This document shows, one piece after another, positions 1-13,129 of a stretch of 64,000 nt of DNA (the stretch's first letter is position 1; each line of letters opens with the position of its first letter). The translations under genes were made by a program, and so were the position numbers. The notes under the pieces were generated by a model, which saw nothing but the letters and a program-made list of their open reading frames with translations, was not told where the DNA came from and did no database searches. The stretch is from Micrasema longulum (taxonomy: Eukaryota > Arthropoda > Insecta > Trichoptera > Brachycentridae), in the NCBI GenBank assembly GCA_022494885.1, contig JAGVSM010000836.1, forward strand, positions 155,665-219,664. Direction: 5' to 3'.

Positions 1-812
1 CCAGATATTTTTTAATGTATCAGAAAGAAAAAGTTACCAATGGAATTGATTAAAAAGACATAAATGAATTATGTTGTGTGCATAAAACTTCCAAAACACA
101 AAAATCTGATTTTTCCTTAGTCTCCAAATTTTCAAATTGCGATATTATGTTTTTTAAGTTAGTGACTTTTGCTTGAACAGTGACGATATACCTACATATA
201 GCCTTATAGAAATCTATTTTATTAAAAAAAAAGTTTTTAAACTAAAATCTTATATTAGGAATCATAAATCAATTAAAAATAAACTAATATTTAACCTAAT
301 CTATCCAAAAAAATATTTTATAAATTAATGCATCAACCCCTATGATTCAATATATACACATTTACACATACCAGGTAGGTAGATGAAGTTTTATTAAGAA
401 ATTTAATCAGAGCATTTTTCTGCTTCATTCTGAAATGTCAATAAGCACCGATATCACGGATTGTTTGATTGCTTATTTTTTATTTATTTTATTTATGCTA
501 CTCTTTTTATAATGTACTTGTCCATATAGCCAAATTTTGTTGAGTAAAAAAAATATTTTTGAAATAATTTTCTTTCTTACTTGAGAAATACGTAATAGTT
601 TTTAAAATTAATTATTGTAATTTTTGTAAATAAACGAGGCAGAAAGTATTTTTTGAATACTGGAAGTTTTCAGATATCTTTACTAAAATTGTATTTTTAA
701 GCCTATTATACTACTGCGTATTATGTATTATATAGTTTTACAATTGTTTTCACTTTTATTTGTCATTACTTGTTCAATTACTTTGTTTTAATATGTTCTT
801 ATAATATTTCAG
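1..812 (+). other. unc-13 intron (partial, runs off the left edge)
   Basis: AT-rich DNA ending in a polypyrimidine stretch and the acceptor ATATTTCAG directly before the exon at 813. I see no coding segment or recognisable repeat in it. Confidence 0.8.
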
Positions 813-911
813 ACACAGCAACATCTGAGGAAGGTAGTGTCGGTGAAGTGTCTCTTCAAGTGGACCTGTTTACCCACCCATCAACGGGAGAACATAAAGT
901 TACAGTCAAGG
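813..911 (+). CDS. unc-13: unc-13 exon A (start of C-terminal C2 domain)
   Basis: Acceptor AG at 811-812, donor GTAAAT at 912. The first two bases complete a codon and the final G starts the next one, so the junction with 1793 gives KVTVK followed by VVAAND. It encodes the lead-in [18 protein letters not shown] typical of Munc13. Confidence 0.93.
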
Positions 912-3900
912 GTAAATAAACTGTTTCATTTTTGCTATAAAAGAACGAATACTGTAATGTTGTATATCAGGATAGACATGTGTAGCGATCCATCCTCTCC
1001 GCCTACCCCTATGGGGAAATGGAATTATGAATGAAGGGCACTTGACATGGTTTCTTGATTATTATATACAATTACACGACACAGTGGATTAAATGAATTA
1101 TTGACCGCAAAAATAACTTATTTACATTTGCGGTGAGAATATCAAAGGCACATGCACACACGATGACAGTTCAGTTGTTATTCTGGGCATGGAGAAAATA
1201 TTGGTACTTACGGTAGGAATTGCAACATCTTAACCAGGGTTCAGTAGATAGCAAATAAATTTGAACGCCTCAACCTCGTAAATGTGCTATACACGCTTAT
1301 AGTAAATGAGGCATAACCATACGGTACTATCAAAATTTACCAAAAATGAAAAAAAATCAATTGTATAAGATTTAAATTATTAGTTTAAACACTTATTTTG
1401 TTATTGACCATGAATATATAGATGCTATACTTGATGAATACTTAAGGTACAAATCTTTTTGATCATAAATTACTCATATGCTGTGAGCACCACGGAGTAG
1501 TGCTGTTATAGGCGCTCACAGACATATGTGAGCACCATAGTGATTGAGTTATACCAGTAATTTGATCAGTTTTGATTTATTCAATGCCTCCCTTCAAGAG
1601 TTCTTTTAAAATTTTGCATCTGTACCACGCTTCAAAGCGATTTAATCTCAAACCGATTTCTTTTTCAAAACTCGTCCAGGGTTCTTGTACTATTCCACGC
1701 GCAGAACTTTATTCTTCATACCGCCCAGACACACGTATAATTTCATCACATTTTATTTAAAAAATGTATTTTTTTTATCTGTTTTATTTCAGTTGTGGCT
1801 GCCAACGATCTCAAGTGGCAGATAGCTTCGGGAATGTTCCGACCATTTGTGGAAGTTAACCTGATTGGACCCCATCTAGCTGATAAAAAGAGAAAGTTTG
1901 CTACTAAATCGAAATCAAATAATTGGAGTCCTAAATACAATGAGACATTCCATTTGTAAGTCACACCAAATAAAAATGATTTTCTGTATTAACAGAATTA
2001 TTGTTAATTTTTCTTGCAAATACATATCACGTAAACTTTTTATTTTTTTTATTAAATCTAAAAGTTTTTTTTTTTAATATGAAAACTGTAAAATCATTAT
2101 TGTAAACTTAAACTGCTTTCACATGAAAATCGAATTACTGATAGGTTTGAAACTGAGGGGGTGTCAGATTTTATCATAAGTTTATTTTCTGAGCTATATT
2201 AAAACCGCTGTTATTATGCATACTAACTGTACTACAACATGTAAAAATGTAGAAATGTATTGTTCATACAGCACTGTGAAGCAGTTTAGAATACTGTGTA
2301 CAAAATAATAAACTATGTATGAATTAAACAAGTTCTTCAAATGAAGATTTATTACTGTACCAATAGCTTATTTACAAAACAAAATTATGAATTAGTAGAT
2401 TTGACAATGAAATTATTTATCAAAATCGTAAAATAGCTTGGTGAATCAGTTGGGAGGCGCCTCAGGTGACTGAGACTGGGGGGAAATAATATTAAATTTA
2501 TATTAGAGTAATTCAGAATGCCATCATATTGTTAATATCTGTTTAACTTTTTACTGTCTTACCTACGCACCTATATTATTTAGTCATAAAAATACTTTTT
2601 TCTTTTATTTTTACAGAACAATATTTACTGTTATTTTCTCTCTTGACTTGACCTTTCCAATACGACTAACAATTTTTTTTTTAATAAAATATGTATGGCG
2701 CATGGACAAACATCTCATTTTATGTCTGCTTTGATTCCACTCAACATTTTATACTCACTCACTAACCATTGAGTTATGAATTACTTGATTTGCATTCAAA
2801 ACTTTTCATAATTTTTTTTCAGTAACCTTAACTTGCTTAACCATTTTTTATAGTATGATTGGTGGAGAAGAACAACTAAGTCTCTTCGAACTTCATGTTT
2901 GTGTCAAAGACTACTGCTTCGCTCGAGATGATAGACTTGTTGGAGTGGCTGTCATGCAATTAAAGGATATTGAAGATCAGGTAAAGGACATATTATTATT
3001 TATATATTTTTTTCAGATAAATGTAAATTATTCCACCCACAATGTGGGTTAAGCTTTCACTGTCATTCATAAGTAAGGTTAGGATATGAAATGTGTATTC
3101 TCACTTTTCTGAGTGATTCATAACAATTAATCACGTCAATTCTTAGTTTTGAACATTGCTAAATTTACTGTTTAGTCTTCTTCGCAGTTTCAATCCTGGG
3201 GATTGGTTTACAGCAAAGTCCTGCATCTTGTCCTCCATTGGTCTATGTAGCCCTCTTCAACTCGGTATATGAGGCGCAGTTTAAATCCTTGCACACTTGC
3301 TCCAAATACTCCCGTCGGGAGCGCTCTCTGTAATTTGTCCCCTCAGCCATTTCCTCTATTATGTCATGCAGAAAACCCTCATGGCGTATAATGTGGCCGA
3401 CCAATTGGGCTCGCCTCTCTGCGATAGTTTTGATTAAGTGCCTCCCTTCTATGATTCTGCTAAGAACCTCGTCATTAGTGATGTGGTCTCTCCAAGAAAT
3501 TCCTAATATTTTTCTGTAGCACCACATATCAAAGGCATCGAATCTTTTTTTATCTGTTTTGGTAAGGCACCATGTCTCACAACCGTACATCAATATGCTC
3601 CATACATTTGTCTTGGCAAGTTGCTTGCGGAGTTTTAAGTTTATATTATTTGACTCAAAAATCTTTGATTTAGTCTTGTTACATAAATTTGAGTTATTAA
3701 ACCCCAAAATGATATATGTAATTAACTACAAAAGCCAAATTTTAGCCTGTATCATTTTGAATATTTATTTAATTGATGGTTCATGGGTAGGACTTCATAC
3801 CAAACAAAGATTTTACGTTTGAAATAAGTAACAAAGCACGTTTGCAAGACAACTTGCTTCCTATTATGTAAAATTTAATTTAATTAGGAAACACATAACA

Positions 3901-4549
3901 TATGAACTTATTCCAAACATTGCATAGGAGAATCCTAACCTGGGCTGGTATTCCAAACGCTCTCGTGGCTGTATATTCTCGTGTATTTACTTACAAAACA
4001 CACGAGAAAAACTGTTTTCTCGAGCCACAGGAGTGGTTCAGAATAGGACTCCAGGGCTTACATGTGATTACAATGGGAAGTTAACATTTATCTAAAAAGT
4101 AAAATTAAGTTTTCTGTATGAAAAGCAGAATATGCATGTATTTTTTTTTTTTTTTTAACCATGTTCAATTATAGGTTACCGATGAAGATACTTTATATTC
4201 ATGCAAATATACTCATTTTCGTAAACAAATATCGATTTTTCCTTATAAACAGTCGAAGATAACTCTATTGACTTCCCATTGTGATCGGAGCCCTGATTGC
4301 ATTTCCATGATTTTTTATGTTTATAATTTAGATTTTAGTAAGTATAGATCTGTTTTTATGGTAACACAATGAAACAATTTGCAGGGTTCATGCGCGTGTT
4401 GGCTCTCACTGGGCAGCCGCATCCAAATGGATGAAACAGGTTGGACCATTCTGCGAATACTGTCACAGAGAAACAACGACGAAGTGGCCAAGGAGTTTGT
4501 GAAACTCAAGTCGGATATTCGCACAGAGAACCCGGCGCCCAACCCTTGA
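813..4549 (+). CDS. unc-13: unc-13 (Munc13) 3' end: last four coding exons, C-terminal C2 domain
   Basis: Unc-13 primes synaptic vesicles at the presynaptic active zone by opening syntaxin for SNARE assembly. Four exons (813-911, 1793-1955, 2854-2980, 4385-4549) join in one frame across AG/GT borders to give about 184 residues, clearly the C-terminal C2 domain of the Munc13 family. Diagnostic runs are [66 protein letters not shown] and the highly conserved end [13 protein letters not shown]...[16 protein letters not shown], followed by a short ENPAPNP tail and TGA. From family knowledge, this domain acts in membrane binding without classical calcium coordination. The MUN domain and the other C2 and C1 domains must lie left of the window. 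No frameshift or stop is seen, so the gene looks intact here. The introns carry LINE and MITE insertions. Confidence 0.95.
912..1792 (+). other. unc-13 intron with a LINE 3'-end scrap
   Basis: Intron between two unc-13 exons. At about 978-1030 is a short piece (TCCTCTCCGCCTACCCCTAT, then GGGGAAATGG) that matches the 3' end of the RTE-like LINE also seen at 21.9, 33.5 and 62.9 kb. The rest is unassigned AT-rich DNA. Confidence 0.7.
1793..1955 (+). CDS. unc-13: unc-13 exon B (C2 domain core)
   Basis: Acceptor TTATTTCAG before 1793 and donor GTAAGT at 1956. It encodes [18 protein letters not shown] and the basic run [13 protein letters not shown]. The exon ends two bases into a Phe codon completed by the first base of the exon at 2854. 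Confidence 0.93.
1956..2853 (+). other. unc-13 intron
   Basis: AT-rich intron ending in TTTTTTATAG. Nothing recognisable is seen apart from poly-T and poly-A runs. Confidence 0.75.
2854..2980 (+). CDS. unc-13: unc-13 exon C (C2 domain, third strand group)
   Basis: Acceptor TAG at 2851-2853 and donor GTAAAG at 2981, ending in phase 0. It encodes [19 protein letters not shown] and [14 protein letters not shown], collinear with Munc13 C-terminal C2 sequences. Confidence 0.94.
3180..3707 (-). pseudogene. LINE reverse transcriptase C-terminal relic in unc-13 intron 3
   Basis: The antisense frame at 3243-3707 is open for 154 codons and reads like the C-terminal part of insect LINE polymerases: [20 protein letters not shown], then [20 protein letters not shown], then [13 protein letters not shown]. 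Similarity continues past the in-frame stop to about 3180. The catalytic palm motifs are absent, so this is a truncated, non-autonomous copy. It lies opposite to unc-13 and inside its last intron. Confidence 0.8.
4052..4295. mobile_element. Palindromic MITE in unc-13 intron 3
   Basis: The ends are inverted copies. The left begins CAGGGCTTACATGTGATTAC and continues AATGGGAAGTTAA. The reverse complement of the right end begins CAGGGCTCCGATCACAATGG and continues GAAGTCAA. Length is about 244 bp with no ORF, which fits a miniature inverted-repeat element. A diverged relative lies at about 44941-45193, and an isolated end at about 44755-44812. Confidence 0.6.
4385..4549 (+). CDS. unc-13: unc-13 last coding exon
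   Basis: Acceptor TTTGCAG ends at 4384. The 54 codons encode [19 protein letters not shown] and [20 protein letters not shown], then TGA at 4547-4549. This is the most conserved part of the Munc13 C-terminus and fixes the gene's identity and orientation. Confidence 0.95.
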   Translation, partial: GSCACWLSLGSRIQMDETGWTILRILSQRNNDEVAKEFVKLKSDIRTENPAPNP

Positions 4550-4856
4550 ACAGTCCGACCACCAATCAGGTGTTCCACTAAGCACGCACACAAGCCGATG
4601 AAGGGCTTTAGCGAAGCGGGAAACACTTTGCACCCTCGAGAGGCTATTTTGCGCTCAAATGTGCTACAGTATTCCCACTCCTGGGGGACGATCCCGGATT
4701 TGTTGATCCGTGTCTAACCTCCTATGTATATCGCTGTCGGAATTTTCGTGACGCCGCAGTCGTGTATGTTTTCTTCGTTCCGAGCTCATTGTGTGGCAAA
4801 AAATCGGTATATCGTAATATAATACCGCAAATATTTGTTGCTTTCTTGCCACAAGT

Positions 4857-4862
4857 AATAAA
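4857..4862 (+). terminator. Candidate unc-13 polyadenylation signal
   Basis: AATAAA about 310 bases after the unc-13 stop, the first canonical hexamer after the CDS. AT-rich DNA gives such hexamers by chance and further candidates follow, so the true 3' end is not fixed. Confidence 0.3.
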
Positions 4863-7660
4863 AATGTCATGTAAATTAGGTTAAGTTGTAAATTATCACA
4901 GATGTTGAATGCGAGTGTATAGAGAAGTAATCTTTTTTTGTAAACTAATGAGCTAAGGTATCAGATTGGCTGTGCCGATGGAACTCGGTATTATTCCTTG
5001 TCGGTGAATGTTATTTTCTCTATGGATCGCATCACGTATATTTCCTTTTACAATTGCGATGGTAGATTTTCCATCGGGATTGTTAAGCTCAGCACAAAAT
5101 GTGAATCTTCACTGTGCACTGAACTGACTTTTTTTAAGAAAACTTAATTATTATTCAAGTTCATTTGTCTAATCTATATTATAGCTAATGCCTTTTACTA
5201 CATAACAAATATAAAATGTAGACAAATGTACTCAAACGGTGGGGGTACATTTTTATATTTTGTCTTTACATTAATAATCATTGTAGAATTTTGCTCTTTT
5301 TTGTATATTAAAAAGGCTAGCATGGAATACATGACAATATTATAATGTTCTGGTTACTACTATTATATTATTGAATATGATTATTTAAGAATCATTTTGA
5401 CTGATGGTAAAGTACATTTTAAAAATGTTTTTATCTTTATTTATACAGAGCTGGAAAACTAGTCTTAGCGTTATTTCTAAGAAAAATCATGTTTGTGAGT
5501 AAACTAAATGTGTGACTTCTAATGAAATATTCGTATTTTTAGCTTTAACCTTGCATTTCTTGTGTCCGAATTGCTCGAGTGTTCATGTACAAATCATAAA
5601 TTATACGGGAAGCATTTACATGTTATTTCAATTTACCTGATACATAGATTTAAAACAATATCTTCCTATCTCAATTAATCATGTACGTTGCAACTTCTAC
5701 ACGTACTTTTTATTAAAAAATATTTTCTTAAAAACAGTGAAATAAATCTGCACCATCACTGTTCTGTTAAAAATTCAAATTAATTTATTTCACAAAAAAA
5801 TATTTTGTATGTTTTTCAACTCTGTATGAATATCGAAAATAACAGTGTCCTGTCTTATTTATTTTCAATATTATATATTTATGTTTTGTTATTATTTTTA
5901 AATGAAACAGGAAGATTTTAATTAAAAATTGAGGTAATTATTATTTTTGTGCCACATTTGCACAAAATTCTATGAATTCAGAATGAATGTAAAGTTTTTT
6001 TTTCCCTTATATAGTTGCTTTTTTACTTTTAAAATGCAACTTCTGCATTATAAAAGAAATCTGATCTCGTTAAATAAAGCAAATATTTTTGTAATATCAC
6101 ATCATATTTTTTATTAGATGTTTATTTGAAAGAATGTGCATATCATTTAGTTTAGCTTTATGGTGGGAAAATAATAAAAAATATATTAATAAACCTATTA
6201 TACAAATTACATTATGATAAAATCATCTGTAAATGACAGGAACATTTATTTTAGTTAAAGGTAATAAATACCAGACATGCACTTTTTTGTGAAAATCAAA
6301 ATAGTAATTTTAAAAAAATATTTCTTTACGTATGGTTCAAAAACTAACTAAAAGTTATTATGTACCTATATTCAATATTTTATTTCATGTATTAACTTTT
6401 AATTCCCGTCATTATGTATTTTTTTATTTATCACAAATTCGCAATATAGTTGACCCTGCTTGATTTTCAAATAAGGGCAGAATCTTTTTCCAAAAAAAAA
6501 AGTGACATAATTTTTTTTCTTCATGCGTACATAAAGAGTAAAATTAAAGATACCCAATTTACTATCAAATTGTTGTATCACATAATGTAACGGTTAAATT
6601 ACGTCAGAACATAAATTATATCAATATGTAAAAGTTAGAAATATTATGAAATCGACAAATATTTTCATTTTGCTCTGATTTCTATGAAATTTATAAACGA
6701 TTGATTTGTTGTTGTGTCGCAGTTTCATACTAATTTATAGGCTCAAAACATCAATTGGCTAGCCTGGAACTGAACTGGTCTTTGTAATATTTTTGGCGTA
6801 ATCGAGTTATAAGCATTGTTGAACTTAAAAAATAAAAAAAACTATTTGAGCAAAAGTGGTCCATATATTATATCTGCACCCAAATGTATATTACTCTCAA
6901 AAGTATCACTTTAAAATTTATATGCTTTTCTTCATTTTATGCAATTCTAAAGACAAATTGTTTTTTTTTTAAATATGCTTATTGTTTCAATATTAAATCT
7001 TTTTGAATACAGAGTGCTAGATTAACTACTAAGCTAACATAAGAATGTAAAAGATTCACATAAATGAGCAAGTGCACACTAAATTTAAATGTGTTATATC
7101 TGTTTTCTTGAGTTTTTTTATTTTTTAACATAAACCAGATTAGTTACAAGCTAACTTGATGATTTTGCATAGTGCTGAAAGTCCAGAACCGGTTTTACAA
7201 ATGAAGGGTACAGGATATAAAGGATGAATGTCAAAAAAGAAAGTTTTGTGATAAAATGTTTTCAAACCTCTTAGACATCAAAATAAATATAATTTAAATA
7301 GCCTGTACTGTTTTATATAATCTAACATAGTTTTCATTAACATTAAATTATCGCTTTATTTCCAGTATTTAACTACCATCCAAAATTTTGACGGTAACAT
7401 GGCTGGCACTATGTACCAATGGAGATAACTTGAAATCGTGTATAAATATTCCAATTTTGGAATTGAAACTTTCAATTCAATTCAAAAACAAACATTGATA
7501 AATCTCTTACCATCAAAAGCTAAGAATGTCCTCCACAATGGTTAATTCAAATAATCATAATATTATTTAAATACATCACAACTTGTCTATTTGAAGCATT
7601 CGTGAAGTATTCGTATATATATATCTATATATAATATAAATACTCTAGAATTAAGTGATT
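4863..7660. other. AT-rich DNA downstream of unc-13, no gene seen
   Basis: Possible extended 3'UTR or intergenic sequence. No ORF with recognisable homology or clear repeat boundary is visible. A short AT microsatellite lies near 7614-7640. Confidence 0.5.
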
Positions 7661-7732
7661 GCATCATTGTCCTATGATCATGAGGATTTTTTATATTATC
7701 ATTGGAAATTAGATGATACATCTTATTCGGGT

Positions 7733-7822
7733 GTCCAATCCGGGGACTATGAAATATTGCAGTGTAAAATCACCCCTTCAACTTTAGGCAATTGTGCCAA
7801 CTACTAGACCATGAGGCGGACT
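7733..7822 (-). repeat. Degraded S2 SINE fragment
   Basis: GGGGACTATGAAATATTGCA and the later CCATGAGGCGGAC match the antisense form of SINE S2 at 32732-32984 (GGGACTATGAAATATTCCAG ... ACGAGGTGGAC). The tRNA-like promoter part is badly eroded. Confidence 0.45.
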
Positions 7823-7946
7823 AATATCCACTCGATTTTTTTTAGGATTTTCACCTGAGAAAAACATTTTGGCCCAGCGTTCTGGTTCTATTTTGCACAC
7901 AGAACTATGCTTATCCTTCGTTTTATTCTCTGGTAGAATATTTTAC

Positions 7947-8482
7947 AGGTGCGGCATTGCTACCTCCCTGGTTTTGTAGGTGAATAAATAAAAAACCTAT
8001 TCAAGGTACAGTAAATTTATTTTTATTTCTGAAAACTTATACAATATAGGAAATTTATCTTATGTTGTTATGAAAAAAATTTAGACAAGTGGTACCCGTC
8101 ATTGTCTTAACACTCCTGCAAGAGATCTCTAAAGCGTCACCCAACTTCTCTTGACTATTTCTTAAGGTATATGTCAAATTTCTATGCGGATTGCCTTCTT
8201 CCGGTTTTGTAAGTTCCTTGGGCAGTATTTATGAACTTCAGTTTTAAGTTAACACTATAAAGAAAAATCACATGGGGCCATATTCTTAAGAATTGACTGT
8301 CACAGCCTGATTTCTCTCTTCAAAAAATTAAGGCCTGTACTATTCGGTGACAATGCGCACTAGGCTTTTACGACACCGCTCTACACCATCTTTGCAACTG
8401 ACTATTGTCTGATACTGATAAAAAAAACTTCCCAGCAGCCAGCAAATATTGTCACCTATATTATATAGCAATGCCGCACCCT
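7947..8482. mobile_element. Possible non-autonomous DNA transposon
   Basis: GGTGCGGCATTGCTA near 7950 recurs inverted near 8465-8480 (TAGCAATGCCGCACC), a 15-base terminal inverted repeat enclosing about 540 bp without an ORF. No target-site duplication was established. Confidence 0.4.
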
Positions 8483-8489
8483 TTACTTA

Positions 8490-11400
8490 TCGCCAGTTTG
8501 GAATAGATGCTTTTTAAAAGAGATAGTTTATTCTTCACCGTGCAAACACAGGGAAACAGCAATATAAATTATTATCACGGGGACTAGGAAGGTATTCCAG
8601 ATTTCTGTAATTCACAGTATTTTAATTTTTTAATCCCCTCCAAACAAAACTTCAAGTAGTGTATTTAATTTAACACTAAGAAAAATCTAAAAATCATTGG
8701 AAGAATCAACCATTCCATTGGAGTTTCTAGATCAAGTATGTTTTTTGCTTTGAAACATTTTTGAAAAACTAATTTACCTTATTCATACCCTTTTATCAAT
8801 GTTTTGAACAGACATTACGTATGTGAATTGAAATTTATATTTTGTTTTGGGAGAATTTGAGGTTTTGTTTTAATTACGTATATTTTTTTTCTTTGAAGCA
8901 CATGCTGATGACTAACTTTATTTTTATAAAATGATATCCCTTTTAAGTATGAGTATGTATCAGAAAAAAATGTTCACTTATATTTTATAAAGGAATTGTT
9001 AGTTGAACTGATGTTTATATTATTAGAAGAATCTATAGAATCCCTGATAATATATTGCTTTTCATGTATCTTCCAATACAATACATCTGAATATTCTTTA
9101 TCGTGTTACATGTCAGGTGTTTTCCATTCTTATTTGTTCTCTTTTTGGCATATTTGGTATTAGTATAATATTTATATATATATATATTGAATATTAGAAT
9201 AATATTTAGCTAGTTCATAACTAAAATGAAAGCCGTTATATATCATCAATTTACTTGTTTAAATTAGCTATAAATTCACTAACTAATTATTCATTAAAAT
9301 TGTATTGGCAATCAGGCTGTTTGTAAATAATTTATTATTTCTGTGATTTCTGATATTATTTGTGCAAACTTGTAATGTGTCTAAATTTAAGTATTATCAT
9401 GTTTAAGATTACTAATGAACTCGCTATTAAACTTCTAAAGCTTGTTCTGATTGCTATTGGAAGAGTTGACTATAATATTAATGATAATTTCATACAGTTT
9501 AAAGGAAGCTAAATGCATATTCTCAACTCTGTATTTAATCGAGGATCGTCAAAACTTATGTCCGATAATAGTTTTAAATCAACGCGTCTTATGATTTTGA
9601 GCACTTTTGTGAGTGGAATATCCTCTAGAAGTTTAATGGTAAGTAGATTTGCTGGTTCTGTACTGTTTAATAATCCTCGATGTGATTTTTCAATATTTCC
9701 GCGTTGCGAGATATTTATAAAAAATTTTAGATTTTTTGTCGAGGCTCCTCTATACTCACGTGTCTATGAAATAGCTTTTTCAAAACTATAACAGCTTTGA
9801 TTTATTGAGGAAAATTTACATTACAAGTATGCTAGTGCAATAAATCTAATTCGTTTGGTGTGCATTCATCATAGATTTGGAAAGAAATACATTATAGAAA
9901 ACTTGCAGTAAAGAATTGATGTTACAATTCATTTTTTACAATGTAGGAACTTGTTACATTCCAACAATATGAATTTTTAATATCCGTAATATAAAACTTA
10001 TTCAATAATCTTAAAGATACAAAATGCATTCTTTATTGTAACAGTTAATTTTATATCTTCTAGACTAGTCAAAATGAAATCATCATCTATTGGTTTTACT
10101 TCAGAACATGACGTACCATGTACCAACCATCAACATCCCTCGTGTCGTTTTACGCAACTGGCAACTGTTAATAAAATCGTTTCACTTCATTATTCATCTT
10201 TCTTAGTGTAAGTGTAACATATTGGTCGTTGTACAGTGAATATAATTAATACACAAATATTGTCTAATTCCAAATATACATAAGTTTTTAACAATATAAA
10301 TAATTTAATAACATACATATTTTAATTAATATCCTTCTTGATATCTAAATAATTCATATATTATACTTATTGCAAATCATATGGCATTCCAATGCGTATC
10401 TCAAATTATTTAATGTTACGAAACTTTAAAATGTCTAATTACACCGGTGTGTTATACCATATTGGAATGATAATATACGTTCTTTATCTTGTATAGGTAC
10501 CAGGTGAAGTGGCCAAAACTGTCACTATATTTATGTTCTGTATACTTCAATGAGATTTGATGTTTGTAACATTGAATCTTGAAATTATACTTCTTTCTGA
10601 AAAAATATCCACCACAATAAGTTATCTAAAATAGTTCTCATTTCTCATTGGTGACCATTTTTTGTTTTCCATTTGTTTAGTATTTTTGTACAGTATTTCT
10701 GAAAATTGTAATTTTACAAAGAACCAAAGATTGGTCACTACAGAACATAAACTACATCCATATCATGCTACTAGGGTATTTAGGTGACACCTCTCAGAGA
10801 GGACCAAAATCTTAAAAAGAGTTGTAACTTTATAAAAACATAAATAGATAGAGGCAAAAAATTGAAATAAGTTTCTTTTAAACTAAATGTTAAATCTTTA
10901 AAATGTATTGAGAATGGTTATGTTTTGACTGTTAAATCCGATGATATATGAGTGTTATTGTGTCTAATGTAAATGTGGCAGAAACATTACGTCCATGTTT
11001 GTAAAATTTTGGTCTTAATAAAAAGTTTTGAAACAGCTTTTCCATCCCTGCGGAATGTTATCTGTGAGGAACTATGTTTTGCGCACATAGGTTTTGTAAG
11101 ATTCTCCAAACACTTTTTTCTAAAGTTAAAAACACTTCTGACAATACAAGTAATGATATATTATATGATGTATCGAGTATTGTAGTCTTGTGATGTCATT
11201 TATTATGTGTTTTTTCATTTTTTTAACTGTTTACATGCATAAAATTATTGAATGTAGAATTTATATGGAAAATGAAATACATTTACTTCATACTTTCATT
11301 TGTTCTCATTATTCATTCACCGATATTCATATTTTACATTCTAAATTCATTAGTTTAGTAATTTTACGTATAGTGTCGTGTAACGAAACCATTCAATAAC

Positions 11401-12680
11401 AACTCGAAACACATTTTGATGGTGTCACATGTTAAAAAGGGACGAAATTTGTAGTATTTGTAAATACTTAGCAAATGTTACTTTACCGATTAACTTTATC
11501 AAAATCCAAACCCACTAATACTAAAACTCGTTAAATGTTTAAAAAAATATAAAATTTGTTGTTTTATTGTTCTGTAAACTTTGGCTCGGTTCAACAGTTT
11601 CAAATTTGAAATTCGGTATCAATAAAAAAAATTAATAAGTGGGTAATCCTTAATCAGTTTGAGATGGGTACAAAATTTACAGAGCCCAATACAGCTCTCT
11701 ATGTCAAGTAATAAAAATACCTTTACCATTCCAGCTCTACGTCAAGTAATAAATACCCCTTGAATTTAGAATAAAATCATAAAGCATACATTAGCCATGA
11801 TCATCATTCACTAATGTTACGACGGTAGATAATAATAAAATTTATGTTCAGTGAATATAACAAATTGACCAAGTATTTACTACGTATGTTGACAAACTTG
11901 TGAAAATAATTTTATTGTAACTGTGATACTTGATTTGTTGTACTGCCTGTAAATATATGCCATGAACGTTTGTGTTTTCACTTTTCTCTCTTCGTTTTGC
12001 ACCATTTCCTCTCAATCCTATCGAACTCGTAAAATATCTATCCACCTATAAAACCTTCAACTGAATCTGTCTCCCTTCATCTCAAGTGCATGAGATGTTT
12101 TATGTACCAAGTATTAACATGTAGCAATAAAAATATAATTTATTTATAAAGGAAACTATTTCTAAACCCTGGGCATGTAGGTACTAAAAAAGTGGTAAAA
12201 AAAAAGAAACAGTTTATCTAGAAAAAGCTAAAACAGTTTCATGAAAATAAATTAAATTGTTACTGTGTTGAAAAACTACTCAGATCCTCTGAATCTGTGA
12301 TTGCTAGATCTCGGAAAAACCGAGACTACTCCCCCCAAGATGGCTGTGCTTATAGCCATGACTCCTCAAGCGAAACTCACGACGCAGTTTAATTTATTTT
12401 TGTGAAACTATTTCAGCAGCTGGTTGTATGAGATTTATCACCCACGCTGCTGTAAACTGTTATTTTCAAAATGATTTCACAAAGCAGTAATTTGTAAAAC
12501 GGTAACCGTTACTGCAACTCCTTTTAAATAACTTAAACGCCCATTTCTACTAGGTAGTGATGTTATAAATAAAAGTGAAATAAAGTTCAATACCGTAGGT
12601 CCCGCGTTCCATTCCCAGGAATATAGACACAGAATATTTATTTGAAAAGTATTTAAAAACTTCAATATTAATTTTATGTT
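8490..12680. other. Long AT-rich stretch without a supported gene
   Basis: Short ORFs at 9513-9791, 10973-11185 and 11190-11399 show no recognisable domain and have AT-driven composition. A (TA)n run lies near 9173-9188. I find no host exon or recognisable transposon protein here. Confidence 0.5.
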
Positions 12681-12687
12681 CTCTGAT

Positions 12688-12805
12688 ATTGCACCTGAAA
12701 CTGATCACCCTGCCTTTGCAACAGATGATCGAGATACAATACGATAGAGTATCGATGCGTGTTCCATGCGCCCTCGGATAAGGCTAATGGAATGATGATG
12801 AATAA
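12688..12805 (+). repeat. S2 SINE 3'-part fragment
   Basis: GCACCTGAAACTGATCACCC, GATCGAGATACAATACG and the final AATGATGATGAA match the non-tRNA body of SINE S2 (see 19546-19800). The tRNA-like head is missing. Confidence 0.5.
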
Positions 12806-12868
12806 AATATTCAAAAAACAAGCTACACTCACAGTAGTCTTAGTGCTACTCAGCCGAAATCAAGTAAG

Positions 12869-13107
12869 GGTTATCACTAGAGCCCTTACAGGGCACTGCA
12901 GATTGAACAAACACCTTGCTAGAACGAACCTCTCGCAAAACTTCTAGGTGTAGGTTCTGCAGTGCAGATGAGAAAACACCTATACACATTATATGTGAAT
13001 GTGGTGCTTTACATCATAAAAGGAGCCTCATCATCGGGGGACCTCTGGTTAAACCTAAGGATATTTTGGCCCACATTAGTATATCCCTCCTGATTCTAAC
13101 AGTTTAG
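12869..13107 (+). pseudogene. LINE polyprotein C-terminal zinc-knuckle relic
   Basis: Frame 1 reads VRVITRALTGHCRLNKHL. After a frameshift near 12930 the next frame reads SRCRFCSADEKTPIHIICEC, then GALHHKRSLIIGG. ALTGHCRLNKHL followed by a C-x2-C ... H-x4-C cluster is the usual end of LINE polymerases with an RNase H domain. The palm domain is absent, and the frameshift marks it as dead. Confidence 0.65.
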
Positions 13108-13129
13108 ATAAATTTAATTGCAGAAAAAT

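Noticed and set aside
9513..9791. 92-codon ORF as a host gene
   Set aside because: Ser/Phe-rich sequence without recognisable motif, splice context or repeat homology.
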